Assembly: GCA_028753945.1 (NCBI GenBank)
Contig: JAPNXP010000015.1
Coordinates: 2,914,001-2,978,000, forward strand
DNA length: 64,000 bases
Direction: 5' to 3'
Source of the DNA: Hexactinellida sp. DTS-2022
Lineage: Eukaryota > Porifera > Hexactinellida
How positions within the stretch are numbered: the first letter of the stretch is position 1; each line of letters starts with the position of its first letter. A program made the translations under genes and the position numbers. The notes below the pieces were generated by a model. It was not told the origin of the DNA. It did no database searches and saw only the letters and a program-made list of their open reading frames with translations. Shown here in pieces: positions 44,931-55,984 of the stretch.

Positions 44931-46712
44931 TTTATCGGAAATAACATTTTTTGTGGCTATATTCAGTTACGAACTGAGTTTTCAAAATAATTAAAAATAT
45001 TTATTATAGTTATCTCTATCTTATGCTTGTAAAACTTGAGAATAACAAAGTACGTCAGTGGTTGTAATGGTGAAATCTGGTAAGTTAGGGAATTTGTCTT
45101 GGTTACTTGTGTCTACTGTGAAACAAATAGAATAATCTGGAATTGTTTATCGGTTCTAAGTTTACGGAATATTCACTTTTTTCCCACAAACAACGATTCC
45201 AATTCTTATTCTATAGACACACTGGCGTTTTGCCAAACATAGTTAGATTCATGATTAGAAATACTATGCAATTTATTACAAACAAATTCTTCTATTTAGT
45301 GTTTTATGAATTCAACAAGTGGCAGTCCAGTTTAGACCCTACAGTGGTTACAAATTTGCTTCAATTAGATAAATTTATATAAAAATATGCAACACATAGT
45401 GGAACACCTTTGTAAGATTTGTCTGTTATTAGACACCTAATGAAAGTTAGTTATTAGCTAAAATGTGTCCTATTATTTTTTACACTAATCTGATTTGTTT
45501 GGTTAAAAAACAAGAATGCACTAGAGTCGTTAACTTCCTGTATTTCATTACACCTGGCTTCCTATATATATATTACGTAATTTGCTACAAATATTTAGTT
45601 TCTGTGTGATAAATGGTTGAATGTAGGGGAGATGCTGAAGATAACACCTGGGTTAGACTTAGTAGATATCATTTATTTGTTGACCTAGCTTTGTAATTAG
45701 TTGACATACCTTGGCTTCCAAATAACAAAATACTGAAATGAAATAAGTTATGTAATTTGTGAGGGAGTGATCCTCTCGCGAAGCGACCGAGACCGAAGGG
45801 CTCGTATATATGTGTATTGCTTTATTAGCAAGTTATTTTCAGTCCAAAAGCGAACATGTAATGTTAATTTTGTACCCTGCTATTAGCCAACAAATTTAGC
45901 GTAAAAAGCGATTTGCTATTACGCTTCTACAGTACATGTTATTATGATAGATAAACAAGTATGCTGAACAAGAATTTCGCGTTTACAAATTTACAATATG
46001 AATATTTATTGTTGTTGTTTACAAAATTAGTCCGCAAATTTAGTAAAATTCAAAATGAGTCTAGAGGCTAGCTTCCAAATGTTTTTATATTTAAACAAGT
46101 GTGGGTAATACGAATTTCACATTCAGAAATTCTGCTATGAATATTTATTGTTGTTGTTGTTTACAGAATAGGAAAGGTAACAGATTAATGAAGTCGTAAT
46201 GAACATAGGCTACTTTGTTGTTGTAATGGTGACAAAATAGGTTGACACATTTGCGAAATATTGGAATCTATTAAGAAAATAGTTTTCGACGGTTAATATA
46301 GATAAATAATAAATTTATATACTGAACACGAATTTACTTGCAGAAAATATTTTGTTGTTGTTGTTGTTAAGTTGAAACATACTATTTACATATATATTTT
46401 AATTAATTAATCAAAACTGCGTAGCGGTTAATCGATCCGTCACGAAGCGACCGAGACCAGCGTGCTCGTTATTATAATGAATTTAAACTCGGAGATTGAG
46501 AAGAATACCTCTCAAATCAAAAAGGAGTTAAATCATGCAACTCGGTTGGTTCCATGCAAACAAAGTTTAAAATATTGTGTCGCGTGCTCATATCAATTCT
46601 ATTCATCTAAAGGGTTAATATCGATTCTATTCATATAAAGGGGTAATATCGATTCTATTCATATAAGGAATTACCTACAATTCTAAAAGTGTTCTCACAC
46701 AAATATTCAAGA

Positions 46713-47672
46713 ATGGACATCATACCATATGGCATAATATGTGGAAAATCAATCATATTGTTTCAGTTCATTTATGAAGCGAAGAACCCGAACAGGCTAG
46801 GGAATGATACAGGCACACACAAATTGCCACATAGAGAACTTATCTACTTTTACTTCGTTCACTACACTATTATCTCCCTTCAGTGCTATTACTTGTTACA
46901 ATACATTGTGTCAGTGTATTACCAGGTTGATACGGATAACATTGAATGGAGTAATGCACTGTTTCTGATGGGACTGATAGTTTGTATAGCGGGTAGCTGT
47001 TTGAGAAAGAAAGCTAAACTACAGTTAGCAGATTTCTTCACTTATCAGTTGGGAGTGAGTGAGAGTCAGAGACTGATCACAAACGGAGTATACTCCCATG
47101 TGATGCACAGTGGCGGCGCGAGGGGGGGCGCGAGGGGGGGCGCGGGGGGGCGACCGCCCCCCCTGGCTTTTGATCCGCCCCTCCTGTGGGGGGGCGGGAA
47201 CTCGCTTGTCTGTTATAGGAGTACTTAATGTTAATGCGGAAATGCTAAATGCCCTGGACAGGGAGTTCATAATTTGCCGTTTTGCACCACCGTACACTAT
47301 TATAGGACAGAATATTTAACCAAGTTTGTCATTGAAAATATCGATTTTGGTTTGAATGTGAATTTTGGAATGTTTACAACTATTGGGTTTGCCCCTCCAG
47401 TGCATTGGTCCGCCCCCCTTTCGCCCCCCCACTGGGGCTGTGCTGGCGCCGCCCCTGGTGATGCATCCCAGCAATATGGGAATATGTATGCTATATTTAG
47501 GTATAAGCATTGCATACCAATCCATAATGTTCTTCACTTTGTTCATCGCTATTATTTCCGTCACTATAACAGACGTATTCCCAAAGAGGAGGCTATGTTA
47601 GCTAAGCATTTTGGAGCTGAGTATGAATGCTACTGTAAGACCAGATGGAGAATGGTGCCTTATGTTTACTAA
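46713..47672 (+). pseudogene. ICMT-like copy 5, split by a hAT-like insertion
   Basis: The frame is intact from MDIIPYG to GVYSHVMH, then a 350-bp hAT-like element (47108-47457) interrupts it exactly before PSNMG. After the element the ICMT sequence resumes (PSNMGICMLYLGI) but has a 1-nt deletion at about 47573 (ACAGACGTATT where others have ACAGTACGTATT), which shifts RIPKEEAMLAKHFG. Equivalent to copy 4 in the left arm, which is intact. Confidence 0.85.
47108..47457. mobile_element. hAT-like element inside ICMT copy 5
   Basis: Starts CAGTGGCGGCGCGAGGGGGG and ends GCTGGCGCCGCCCCTG. 8-bp duplication GTGATGCA at 47100-47107 and 47458-47465. The left arm has the empty site inside CATATGATGCATCCC at about 11878-11886 (reverse strand). 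Strong G/C runs; no transposase. Confidence 0.85.
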
Positions 47673-47960
47673 TCTAAATTATCTAATTGATAACTCAATA
47701 ACCCTGTTAATTAGCTTGTTAAGTTATGCTCAATTGTTGTTTGCGCCCCTGTTTGCATGTTTTGTTTGTTTGTTTGTTCGCTTGTCTGTTGTTTGTTTAT
47801 TCAAAATTCAAAATGTACTTAGAGGTTACCTATCTAATTTCGAATTTGGCATTACTAAATTTATAAGATGGATAGTTATTATTGTTGATAAAAAATTAGG
47901 TAACAATTTAATGAAAGTTTGAAATTAACTTGGAGGCCAACGTGTGTAATACGTAACATA

Positions 47961-48131
47961 CAGTAGATCCTAGTTAGTACTAACAAGGGGAACGCCAAAA
48001 TGTGTTCGCCTTATCCGGATTCGTATTAACCATTGTCATTTGTATTGAAAAGGATTTGAAGGGAACTGAAATAGTGTTCGTATTAACCGGAGTTTCGTTC
48101 TAACCATGTTCGTACTAACGAGGTTCTACTG
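47961..48131. mobile_element. pogo-like MITE, family B copy
   Basis: CAGTAGATCCTAGTTAGTAC to the GAGGTTCTACTG end, TA flanked. Equivalent to the insertion at 11157-11371 but without its local duplication. Confidence 0.75.
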
Positions 48132-48283
48132 TAATTTAATTAATTCCTGAACTGGCAAATTTGTTATCTATTCTTGTCAAGTTGAAATAACTAATAATAA
48201 TAATAAATCGATATCGCATAGAGGCTCAGTATTCCATCGCGATGTGACAGAGGAGACTCGTTTAATTGATAACTCAATCAGTG

Positions 48284-48431
48284 CAGTGGCGTCGTGCTTG
48301 AATAGATTCTGGGGGGGGCACAGAGTGTCGTAGTTAGTGACCAGATCAATGTTTTTCGGGACAAGCCTCTAAAGAAGGGGGGGCACAGTAAATTTTGGGG
48401 GGGCCCGGGCCCATAGAGCACGACGCCACTG
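48284..48431. mobile_element. hAT-like MITE copy with duplicated first 5 bases
   Basis: Same as 2275-2421. Flanks AACTCAAT at 48271-48278 and 48432-48439, but an extra CAGTG precedes the element start, a small slip at the transposon end. Confidence 0.8.
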
Positions 48432-48831
48432 AACTCAATAATGAGCACGAACTGCATACAAACTTTTTCAAAAATTTTGTAATTCAACTCTCACAGACAT
48501 GTCAACTCCCATTTTATATGTTTGTATGTAGGTCGAATATATCGAAGTACTCCAGTTATATTTTATTATTACGAAATAGTAAGGCGGTCTAAAAGTGATG
48601 ATAATTTTTCTAAAACTTCGTTTTAGAGAAGCGAACCTTTCGATTCAACTGGAATTGACCATAAATGATTCCTGTTGGCTACAAAAGTAAATATATATAA
48701 TTTCCTCAATAATATATACGTGAGTATTAAGGATTATTATTAATAAATATTGTAAGCAACAAAAGAGCAAATATTATATAATAGCAAGTTAGCAACAGCG
48801 AATTAACAGGGTTATTGAGTTATCAATTAGA

Positions 48832-49434
48832 TTAGTAAACATAGGGCACCATTCTCCATCTGGTCTTACAGTAACATTCATACTCAACTCCAAAATGCTT
48901 AGCTAACATAGCCTCCTCTTTGGGAATACGTACTGTTATAATTACGGAAATTATAGCGATGAACAAAGTGAAGAACATTAGGGATTGGTATGCAATGCTT
49001 ATACCTAAATATAGCATACATATTCCCATATAGCTGGGATGCATCACATGGGAGTATACTCCGTTTGTGATCAGTCTCTGACTCTCACTCACTCCCAACT
49101 GATAAGTGAAGAAATCTGCTAACTGTAGTTTAGCTTTCTTTCTCAAACAGCTACCCGCTATACAAACTATCAGTCCTATCAGAAACAGTGCATTACTCCA
49201 TTCAATGTTATCAGTATCAACCTGGTAATACACTGACACAATGTATTGTAACAAGTAATAGCACTGAAGGGAGATAATAGTGTAGTGAACGAAGTAAAAG
49301 TAGATAAGTTCTCTATGTGGCAATTTGTGTGTGCCTGTATCATTCCCTAGCCTGTTCGGGTTCTTCGTTTCATAAATGAATTGAAACAATATGATTGATT
49401 TTCCACATATTATGCCCAATGTTATGGCGTCCAT
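48832..49434 (-). CDS. Isoprenylcysteine carboxyl methyltransferase-like protein, copy 6
   Basis: Intact reverse-strand 200-residue frame, MDAITLG type, opposite-arm equivalent of copy 3. C-terminal ICMT motifs are present: GVYSHVMHPSYMG (Arg of RHP replaced, here VMHP) and RIPKEEAMLAKHFGVEYECY. A mosaic: the N-terminal end matches copy 3, but KLPHRELIYFYFVHY and the following segment match the copy 1/5 type, which suggests gene conversion between the inward-facing partners. Expected to be a membrane methyltransferase if active. Confidence 0.75.
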   Translation of the reverse strand: MDAITLGIICGKSIILFQFIYETKNPNRLGNDTGTHKLPHRELIYFYFVHYTIISLQCYYLLQYIVSVYYQVDTDNIEWSNALFLIGLIVCIAGSCLRKKAKLQLADFFTYQLGVSESQRLITNGVYSHVMHPSYMGICMLYLGISIAYQSLMFFTLFIAIISVIITVRIPKEEAMLAKHFGVEYECYCKTRWRMVPYVY

Positions 49435-49815
49435 TCTTGAATATTTGTGTGAGAACACTGTTAGAATTTTAGGTACTTCCTTTTATGAATAGAATCGATT
49501 TAGCTTCCTTATATGAATAGAATCGATATCACTTCATTATACGTATGAATAGAATCGATATCACTTCATTATACGTATGAATAGAATCGATATGAGCACG
49601 CGACACAATATATTTAACCTTGTTTGCATAGAACCAACCGAGTTGCATGAATTATCTCCTTTTTGATGAGAGGTATTCTTCTCAATCTCAAGAGTTTAAA
49701 TTCATTATAATAACGAGCACGTTCGTCTCGGTCGCTTCGTTATGTAAAATAGTATATTTTTCAACTTAACTACAACAACGACAACAAAATATTTTCTGCC
49801 AGTAAATTCGTAGTA

Positions 49816-49958
49816 CAGTGCAACCTCGATTATCCGGACCCATTGGGACCGAACGAAAATGTCCGTATAAGCTAAAGTCCGGATAATCGAGGTCATTTTA
49901 TATATAATAGTATAGGATTGGGATTTGGACCCATGTCCGGATAATCTTGGTTGCACTG
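49816..49958. mobile_element. pogo-like MITE, family A copy
   Basis: Reverse-orientation copy of 9311-9453, TA flanked. Confidence 0.75.
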
Positions 49959-49979
49959 TATACAAATTTAGAGAATGCT

Positions 49980-50142
49980 TATATAGAGCTGAGCTATGTA
50001 GAGTTCAGATTTTTCCCATACTAAAAGCCCAGGCTTACTTTCTAAAGGTCAATTTCAAAGCTTTGGAAAAAAACTGACCTTTCTCAGTGCCTGAATACAC
50101 ATACTGAAAAACTGAACTCTACTAGAGCTGAGCTCTATATAA
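49980..50142. mobile_element. MITE, copy of 363-524
   Basis: Same ends in reverse orientation, at the mirror position of 9128-9289. Confidence 0.6.
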
Positions 50143-50816
50143 GTTATTTCCTAATTTATTATTTATCTATATTAACCGTCGAAAACTATTTTCTTAATAA
50201 ATTCCAATATTTCGCAAATGTGTCAACCTATTTTGTCACCAATACAACAACAAAAATAGCCTATGTTCATTACGACTTCATTAACCTGTTACCTATTTTG
50301 TAAACAACATTGTCAACAACAACAATAAATATTCTTAGCATAATTTCTGAATGTGAAATTCGTATTACCCATACTTGTTTAAAATAAAAAACATTTGGAA
50401 GCTAGTCTCTAGACTCATCCTGAATTTTATTAAATTTGTTGACTAATTTTGTAAACGGCAACAATAAATATTCATATTGTAAATTTGTAAACGCGATATT
50501 CGTGTTCAGGATACTTGTTTATTTATCATAATAACATGTACTGTAGAAGCGTAATAGCAAATCGCTTTTTGCGCTAAATTTGTTGGCTAATATAGCAGGG
50601 TACAAAATTAACATTACATGTTCGCTTTTGGACTGAAAATAACTTGCTAATAAAGCAATACACGTATAACGAGCCCTTCGATCTCGGTCGCTTCGCGAAA
50701 GGATCACTCACTCACAAATTACATAACTTATTTCATTTCAGTAGTATTTTGTTATTGGAAGCCAAGGTATGTCAACCTATTACAAAGCTAGGTCAACAAA
50801 TTAATGATATCTACTA

Positions 50817-51175
50817 CCTTATTATTATATTGGAAATTAACGCGCCATGAAATTAACGCGAATTTCTCCAAATCGCGTTAATTTCATGGAGCGTTAATTT
50901 CCATGACCTTAATTTCCTGCTACGTATTTAGCAAAAGTATATTGGATGACAAACTTCCGAGCTACATATTTTCAGATGTGCAACTAGTTTGAAAGGATAT
51001 ACCATGTCTATCAAGTAGACTGGAAGCCTATTTGGGCACAATAATAGTATTCAATCAGGAGATTAATAATCCTGAAATTTTTTTATAAAATTTATTCGCG
51101 TTAATTTCATGTATTTGAAAATGTTCAGCTCCAATTCGCGTTAATTTCATGGAGCGTTAATTTCCTATAATAAGG
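50817..51175. mobile_element. TA-inserting element, short copy
   Basis: Equivalent of 7701-8420 with about half the interior. Ends CCTTATTAT...ATAATAAGG flanked by TA; GAAATTAACGCG subterminal words are retained. Confidence 0.7.
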
Positions 51176-53126
51176 TAACCCAGGTTATATCTTCAGCATC
51201 TCCCCTACATTAAACCATTTATCATACATAAACTAAATCTTTGTAGCAAATTACGTAATATTTATATAGGTAGCCTGGTGTAATAAAATACAAGGAAGTT
51301 AACGACTCTAGTGCATTCTTGTTAACCAAACAAATCAGATTTGTGTAAAAAATAATAGGACACATTTTAGCTAATAACTAACTTTCATTAAGTGTCTAAT
51401 TACAGACAAATTCTATAAAGGTGTTCCACTATGTGTTGTATATTTTTATATAAGTTTATCTAATCGAAGCAAATTTGTAACCACTGTATGTTCTAAACTG
51501 GATTGCCACTTGTTGAATTCATAAACACTAAATAGAAGAACTGTTTGTATTAATTAAACCTCTCTATAAGGATTGCACGTACATGCTATGGTTCCAATAT
51601 AGATGGGTGTCACTCGTTTAATTTATATGGGATATTTATAGTTTGGAGGGTAATAAATCTAGTAATTTAATCCAAGTTTAGAAAGAGTCAATAAGAGCAT
51701 CTGATCCTCTTGAAGGAGCCACTGTCGATCCAATAAGAGCATCTATTCTACTCACAACCTGACTGTATTTATACTTCTCTAGCTATTGTTGCATCACAGA
51801 CAGAATGGCAGATGTTTGTATGCAGGTGTTGGTGTCTACTATAGTATAGCAGTAGCAGGTGTTATTATCTGTATAGTCTAGTAATCGTAGTTTCACTTAT
51901 GTGAACACCTGTGACATAGTAAGAGTATATATACAATTTACAACAGGGAATTAGTTTTTTAACTTTTACACTCTAAAATCCGGACATCCAACAAACAAAC
52001 AAACAAAGAACAATCGATTTTTAATAATATAGATTTACTATTAGAGCTAGTATGGGACGAACACCACTGTATGGTCTAACTGGACGGCCACTTGTTGAAT
52101 TAATAAAACACTAAATAGAAGAATTGTTTGTATTAAATTGTATACGTAGTATTTCTAATCATGAATCTAACTATGTTTGACAAAACGCCAGTGTTTCTGT
52201 AGAATAAGAATTGGAATCGTTGTTTGTGGGGGAAAAAGTTAATATTCCGTAAACTTAGAACCGATGCCCAATGGTATGGTGTCTATTCTTGAATATTTTA
52301 TTCGAAGTGTGAGAATACTGTAAGAATAGTATGTAATAAACTCAATAAAACTCAAAGTTCACACGAATACTTGTATAGTGCGTTTGAATATATCTTAGGA
52401 ATAGATTCGATAATAGCACGACATACCTCATTATAAACTTAGTCTACGTTGAACCAACCGATTTGCATGCTAATAACTTATTGATATGAAATGTATTATT
52501 CTCATATTCTTTCACACACAGCGAACACATTCCTCTTTTATGGAGGCCTTTCTTCCTTCCGTGGTGTTGGTGGTATTTAGACCTACATTGGTGTGTCAGT
52601 TTAGAAACTTATTTGTGACAGTATATATCTAAGTTTCTAATAAAAGTACAAAACCTATATTCTACTGTTATTGTGGCTTAATTGGTAAGCTTAATCATAT
52701 TCAGTAGTTTATTCTAAATATTTTATTGGAATATATTATTTAACTACGTAATTGGTTAACTGTAGCTACGTATATCGCAATAATTGTGTGTTATTTATTA
52801 TTTTGGACTGAAACATGGATTGAGTATTAGCAAGTGTTCCACTGTTGGACAATTACAAGATACTAACATAATTAGAGATGCATCGAAATTCTGCAGAATA
52901 ATTTTATAATTTTGTTTCCTATAACTTCTCCCATTCCACGAATTAATAATCCTTGTGGATTGTGGTTGTCTATAGGCTTATTTCCTTTAGTATAATATTC
53001 GCTCCAAGTTATACATAAAACTCATTGAATTATTTTCTGGTAAATCCTTGCTTTTAATTAGCTTTACTTCACAAGTATTTTACAATTTATATTATAGCTC
53101 AATTCAATTAGCTTATTTATTGTATT

Positions 53127-54407
53127 ATGGCTCTCTCGAAGTGTTTCTGCACTCACTTCGCTGCATCACACTATCCAGTTAGCAGAAAGGGCCCTGATAA
53201 GTCTTCAGGCCCTGCTATACTGTTGATATGTACGGACGAGAAGAAACCTCCTCCCGGTATACAGGAAAACATACAGTATATGGAGACATTCTTCCAATCA
53301 CTGAATCTCAGAATTAATCCTATACATATTATCACACCTCACGGTTTAGAAAGTGCCCTAACCGTAGTAACCAATCCATTAGATCATTATAAGTACAGAG
53401 GAAAAATACCAGATAAGATATGGAATTCAAGAATTCTAAAAGAAGATAGTCTGTGTTTTATTGGAGTTATTGCTTTTGGAAATAATACCTGTACTCGGCT
53501 GCCTAATGAAGCTAATATTAACGATGTTAACATTGAGGAATTCTTCAATGAAGATAATTGTATTCTACTGAGAGGCAAACCTAAGCTATTCCTCTATTTC
53601 AAGTATTATATTGATATTCAATATGGAACTGAAACTGTTTCTTTAACACCTCCTGACTCCCCTAATGTGTACAGTGGGACCCTCAGTTGGGAGTGTAGCT
53701 CTATTTCTTCTACAAACATGAATCTCCTGTCCTGTTACATATTAGACTTCGGAGTAGATGCTCTCCGCACGGAATCTCGTGGCTCTGTTGTTCTAATGAA
53801 ACTGTCTACTGCATACCAACGGGAGAGATGCGACATGCTCTCATTCTTTAGAATCTTATTAAATGAAGTGATTACTCTGATAGAGTCAGATCAGAGATTC
53901 AAGAACGAACAGATTCCTTGTTGTATCTCCGTGGCGAGAAATAGATTGAGATCTAATCTCTTCTTATTACAGCCTCTCGGGCAGCTAGCTAGTGAGGAGC
54001 AAGATAGCGAATTCGAATTGACAGAGAGTCAATCGGATTTCTCAACAGATGCAGCAACTTATAATGTCCCAGAAGTCAGTTCGAAGAAATCTTACTTCCC
54101 AAAGTTGGAATCTTGTGAATCTCTATTTAGCACTTACCAAACTCCATCCCAGTTGTCTGAAACTAATACGCCCATAGGCGTCGGATCCACCCGGCCACTC
54201 GACATGGACCGGGCAGCCCGAAGGGGCTGCCCGGTGAATGTAGCGTTGACGGAATCAATTGGGCCGAACCCGGAGTCTTTGGGGCGGGCGGCCCGAAGGA
54301 CCGGCGGGCCCATTTTCAACGCCTATGAAGTTGCCTCTACAACCCAAGCCAATTCCAAACAATGGCGAGTTATCCTTTGTTGCATACCACAAAGCAAAGC
54401 CCTGTGA
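53127..54407 (+). CDS. Caspase-like protein without catalytic His and Cys (pseudo-caspase)
   Basis: One exon, 426 codons, ATG at 53127 just outside the right arm. A caspase p20-like order is visible: GPAILLICTDE (about 28-38, usual GLALIINN), EDSLCFIGVIAFGNN (about 106-120) where active caspases have xFxCVxxSHGN, and RGKPKLFLYFKYYID (about 149-163) where they have KPKIFxxQACRG. Thus His becomes Phe and the Cys position is Tyr. A p10-like segment follows at about 195-250 (LLSCYILDFGVDALRTESRG, MLSFFRILLNEV). The Ser-rich tail (290-340) leads into a GC-rich stretch of different composition (about 346-400) that looks inserted. Pseudo-caspases of this kind regulate active caspases or death-adaptor platforms in other animals; that role is inferred. 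It may also be a more distant C14-fold protein. Confidence 0.6.
   Translation: MALSKCFCTHFAASHYPVSRKGPDKSSGPAILLICTDEKKPPPGIQENIQYMETFFQSLNLRINPIHIITPHGLESALTVVTNPLDHYKYRGKIPDKIWNSRILKEDSLCFIGVIAFGNNTCTRLPNEANINDVNIEEFFNEDNCILLRGKPKLFLYFKYYIDIQYGTETVSLTPPDSPNVYSGTLSWECSSISSTNMNLLSCYILDFGVDALRTESRGSVVLMKLSTAYQRERCDMLSFFRILLNEVITLIESDQRFKNEQIPCCISVARNRLRSNLFLLQPLGQLASEEQDSEFELTESQSDFSTDAATYNVPEVSSKKSYFPKLESCESLFSTYQTPSQLSETNTPIGVGSTRPLDMDRAARRGCPVNVALTESIGPNPESLGRAARRTGGPIFNAYEVASTTQANSKQWRVILCCIPQSKAL
54170..54335 (+). other. GC-rich hairpin-bearing insert in the pseudo-caspase tail
   Basis: About 165 bp far richer in G+C than anything nearby, with inverted words GGGCAGCCC..GGGCTGCCC and GGGCGGCCC..GGGCCC, bounded by CATAGGCGT and AACGCCTATG, which are themselves inverted. 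The reading frame stays open, adding AARRGCPVN- and AARRTGGP-type residues. It looks like a small mobile hairpin that has been read through. Confidence 0.45.
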
Positions 54408-54487
54408 TAAAACGAAACGAAATTCAAGCCAATTTGCCACCTCTGACAATCCTTTTTACTGCAGCGGCACAACCATACAATTGTTAA

Positions 54488-55322
54488 TTTTTTTGATAAA
54501 AGCACCAAAATTTGTACACATGTACTTTGATGTAGTGAGAACATTTTGGATATTGAGGCAATTGAAAGAGTGTCTAAATCGGCCATGACAGCTCGTCAAA
54601 GTTAACACGTCCGATAGTGTTCGCCGGACTTGTTTCCCATAAAAACTTGTTCAAATTAAGTTATATCGTCTTTTTATTGTTGAATTCGGTTTCCAAGTAA
54701 ATTTCCGATAATTTGATATATCACATGACCATACTTGGAAGAATTTTTCCATAGCAACGCTGGAATGTACCAGGAATGTGTCAAAAATTCCATTCTCCAA
54801 TTGTGTCCTTACCCGATCGAGTGACCCCTCTTTCGACTCCAATCAGCTACCTGAGTATGATTATACACACACCGACCCTGTAAAACGTGATTTGGTAAAA
54901 TTATTCGAGATTCACCGTGATTTATCATAAATATCGAATAATTTACCAAATCACGTTTTACAGGGTCGGTGTGTGTATAATCATACTCAGGTAGCTGATT
55001 GGAGTCGAAAGAGGGGTCACTCGATTGACACATTCCTGGTACATTCCAGCGTTGCTATGGAAAAATTCTTCCAAGTATGGTCATGTGATATATCAAATTA
55101 TCGGAAATTTACTTGGAAACCGAATTCAACAATAAAAAGACGATATAACTTAAGTTGAACAAGTTTTTATGGGAAACAAGTCCGGCGAACACGATCGGAC
55201 GTGTTAACTTTGACGAGCTGTCATGGCCGATATAGACACTCTTTCAATTGCCTAAATATCCAAAAATGTTCGCACTACATCAAAGTACATGTGTACAAAT
55301 TTTGGTGCTTTTATCAAAAAAA
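54488..55322. repeat. ~835-bp snap-back palindrome
   Basis: Arms of about 400 bp run from TTTTGATAAAAGCACCAAAA to its reverse complement, passing through matching GCTCGTCAAAGTTAACACGT and CAGGGTCGGTGTGTGTATAA segments, around a centre near 54915. Short frames on both strands are mirror images of each other, so they are not counted as genes. Confidence 0.85.
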
Positions 55323-55945
55323 TGAATAATCTGTTGAAACTTTATGTCTATGCCGCTGGACTATTTGGAAAGAATGAATATGAACCTGAAAAAGTCCCTC
55401 TCAAGAAACAAAAAGCTAAACTGAAAAGACACAGAAAAGCTTGTGTATCTGATGCTATAGATAATTCTACTTCTGATCAGCTACCTCGGAAGAAGGTCCA
55501 CGTATTTCATGCGTCACAATAACATTGTGATGCTACATGGAACTGAATGATAGATATTTGTTTCTCAACAAATATCTGAAAATATCTGTCACAGATCTGG
55601 CCTGTCTAAATACACTGCGGTGTATTGAAGTTTTCAAACTGATTTATTTTCTTAATTAAATTAATTCTTTATTGTACTTTGAAGACAATCTCCCATCCGA
55701 TTGGATTTTGTTAGTTTATATAATTACGTATTTCTAACAATTGTATTAATAAATACTTTTTTGATAGGCTGATAGAATAGATTTTTATGGGTTAGTTAAT
55801 TAACTGACTAAGGCCGAAAATTCAAGCCAAATTCCCATATATTGAAAACTGAAATATTGCCGAATTGCCTAAGGTCGAATATTATCCAATACTGGAATAA
55901 GCGGGAAACTTGACTAAGACCGAATGGAAAACTTGCAGCTGTGCA
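55323..55945 (+). other. Short Lys/Arg-rich frame and AT-rich spacer
   Basis: A frame running out of the palindrome to 55522 encodes GKNEYEPEKVPLKKQKAKLK and RKKVHVFHASQ. No domain recognised; it could be the tail of a decayed nuclear protein. The rest to 55945 shows no gene. Confidence 0.3.
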
Positions 55946-55984
55946 GACATACCAAGCCGCTATTCAATTTCTTAGCAGTGAGTT

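Larger units (their letters stand above)
43330..53054. repeat. Right arm of the ~11 kb inverted repeat
   Basis: Reverse complement of 4703-16084. Shorter than the left arm because it lacks the Helitron and the element at 13934, and because its copy of the TA element (50817-51175) is half length. It has two private insertions (43570-43868; 47108-47457). Stretches 45383-46680 and 51180-53054 contain no gene and match 12300-13500 and 4703-7700. A separate ~38-bp match to 55950 (CATACCAAGCCGCTATTC) lies just outside it at about 43297. Confidence 0.85.

Noticed and set aside
54255..54588. Overlapping frames on both strands after the pseudo-caspase
   Set aside because: Mirror frames of the snap-back palindrome and the GC-rich insert; no family similarity.
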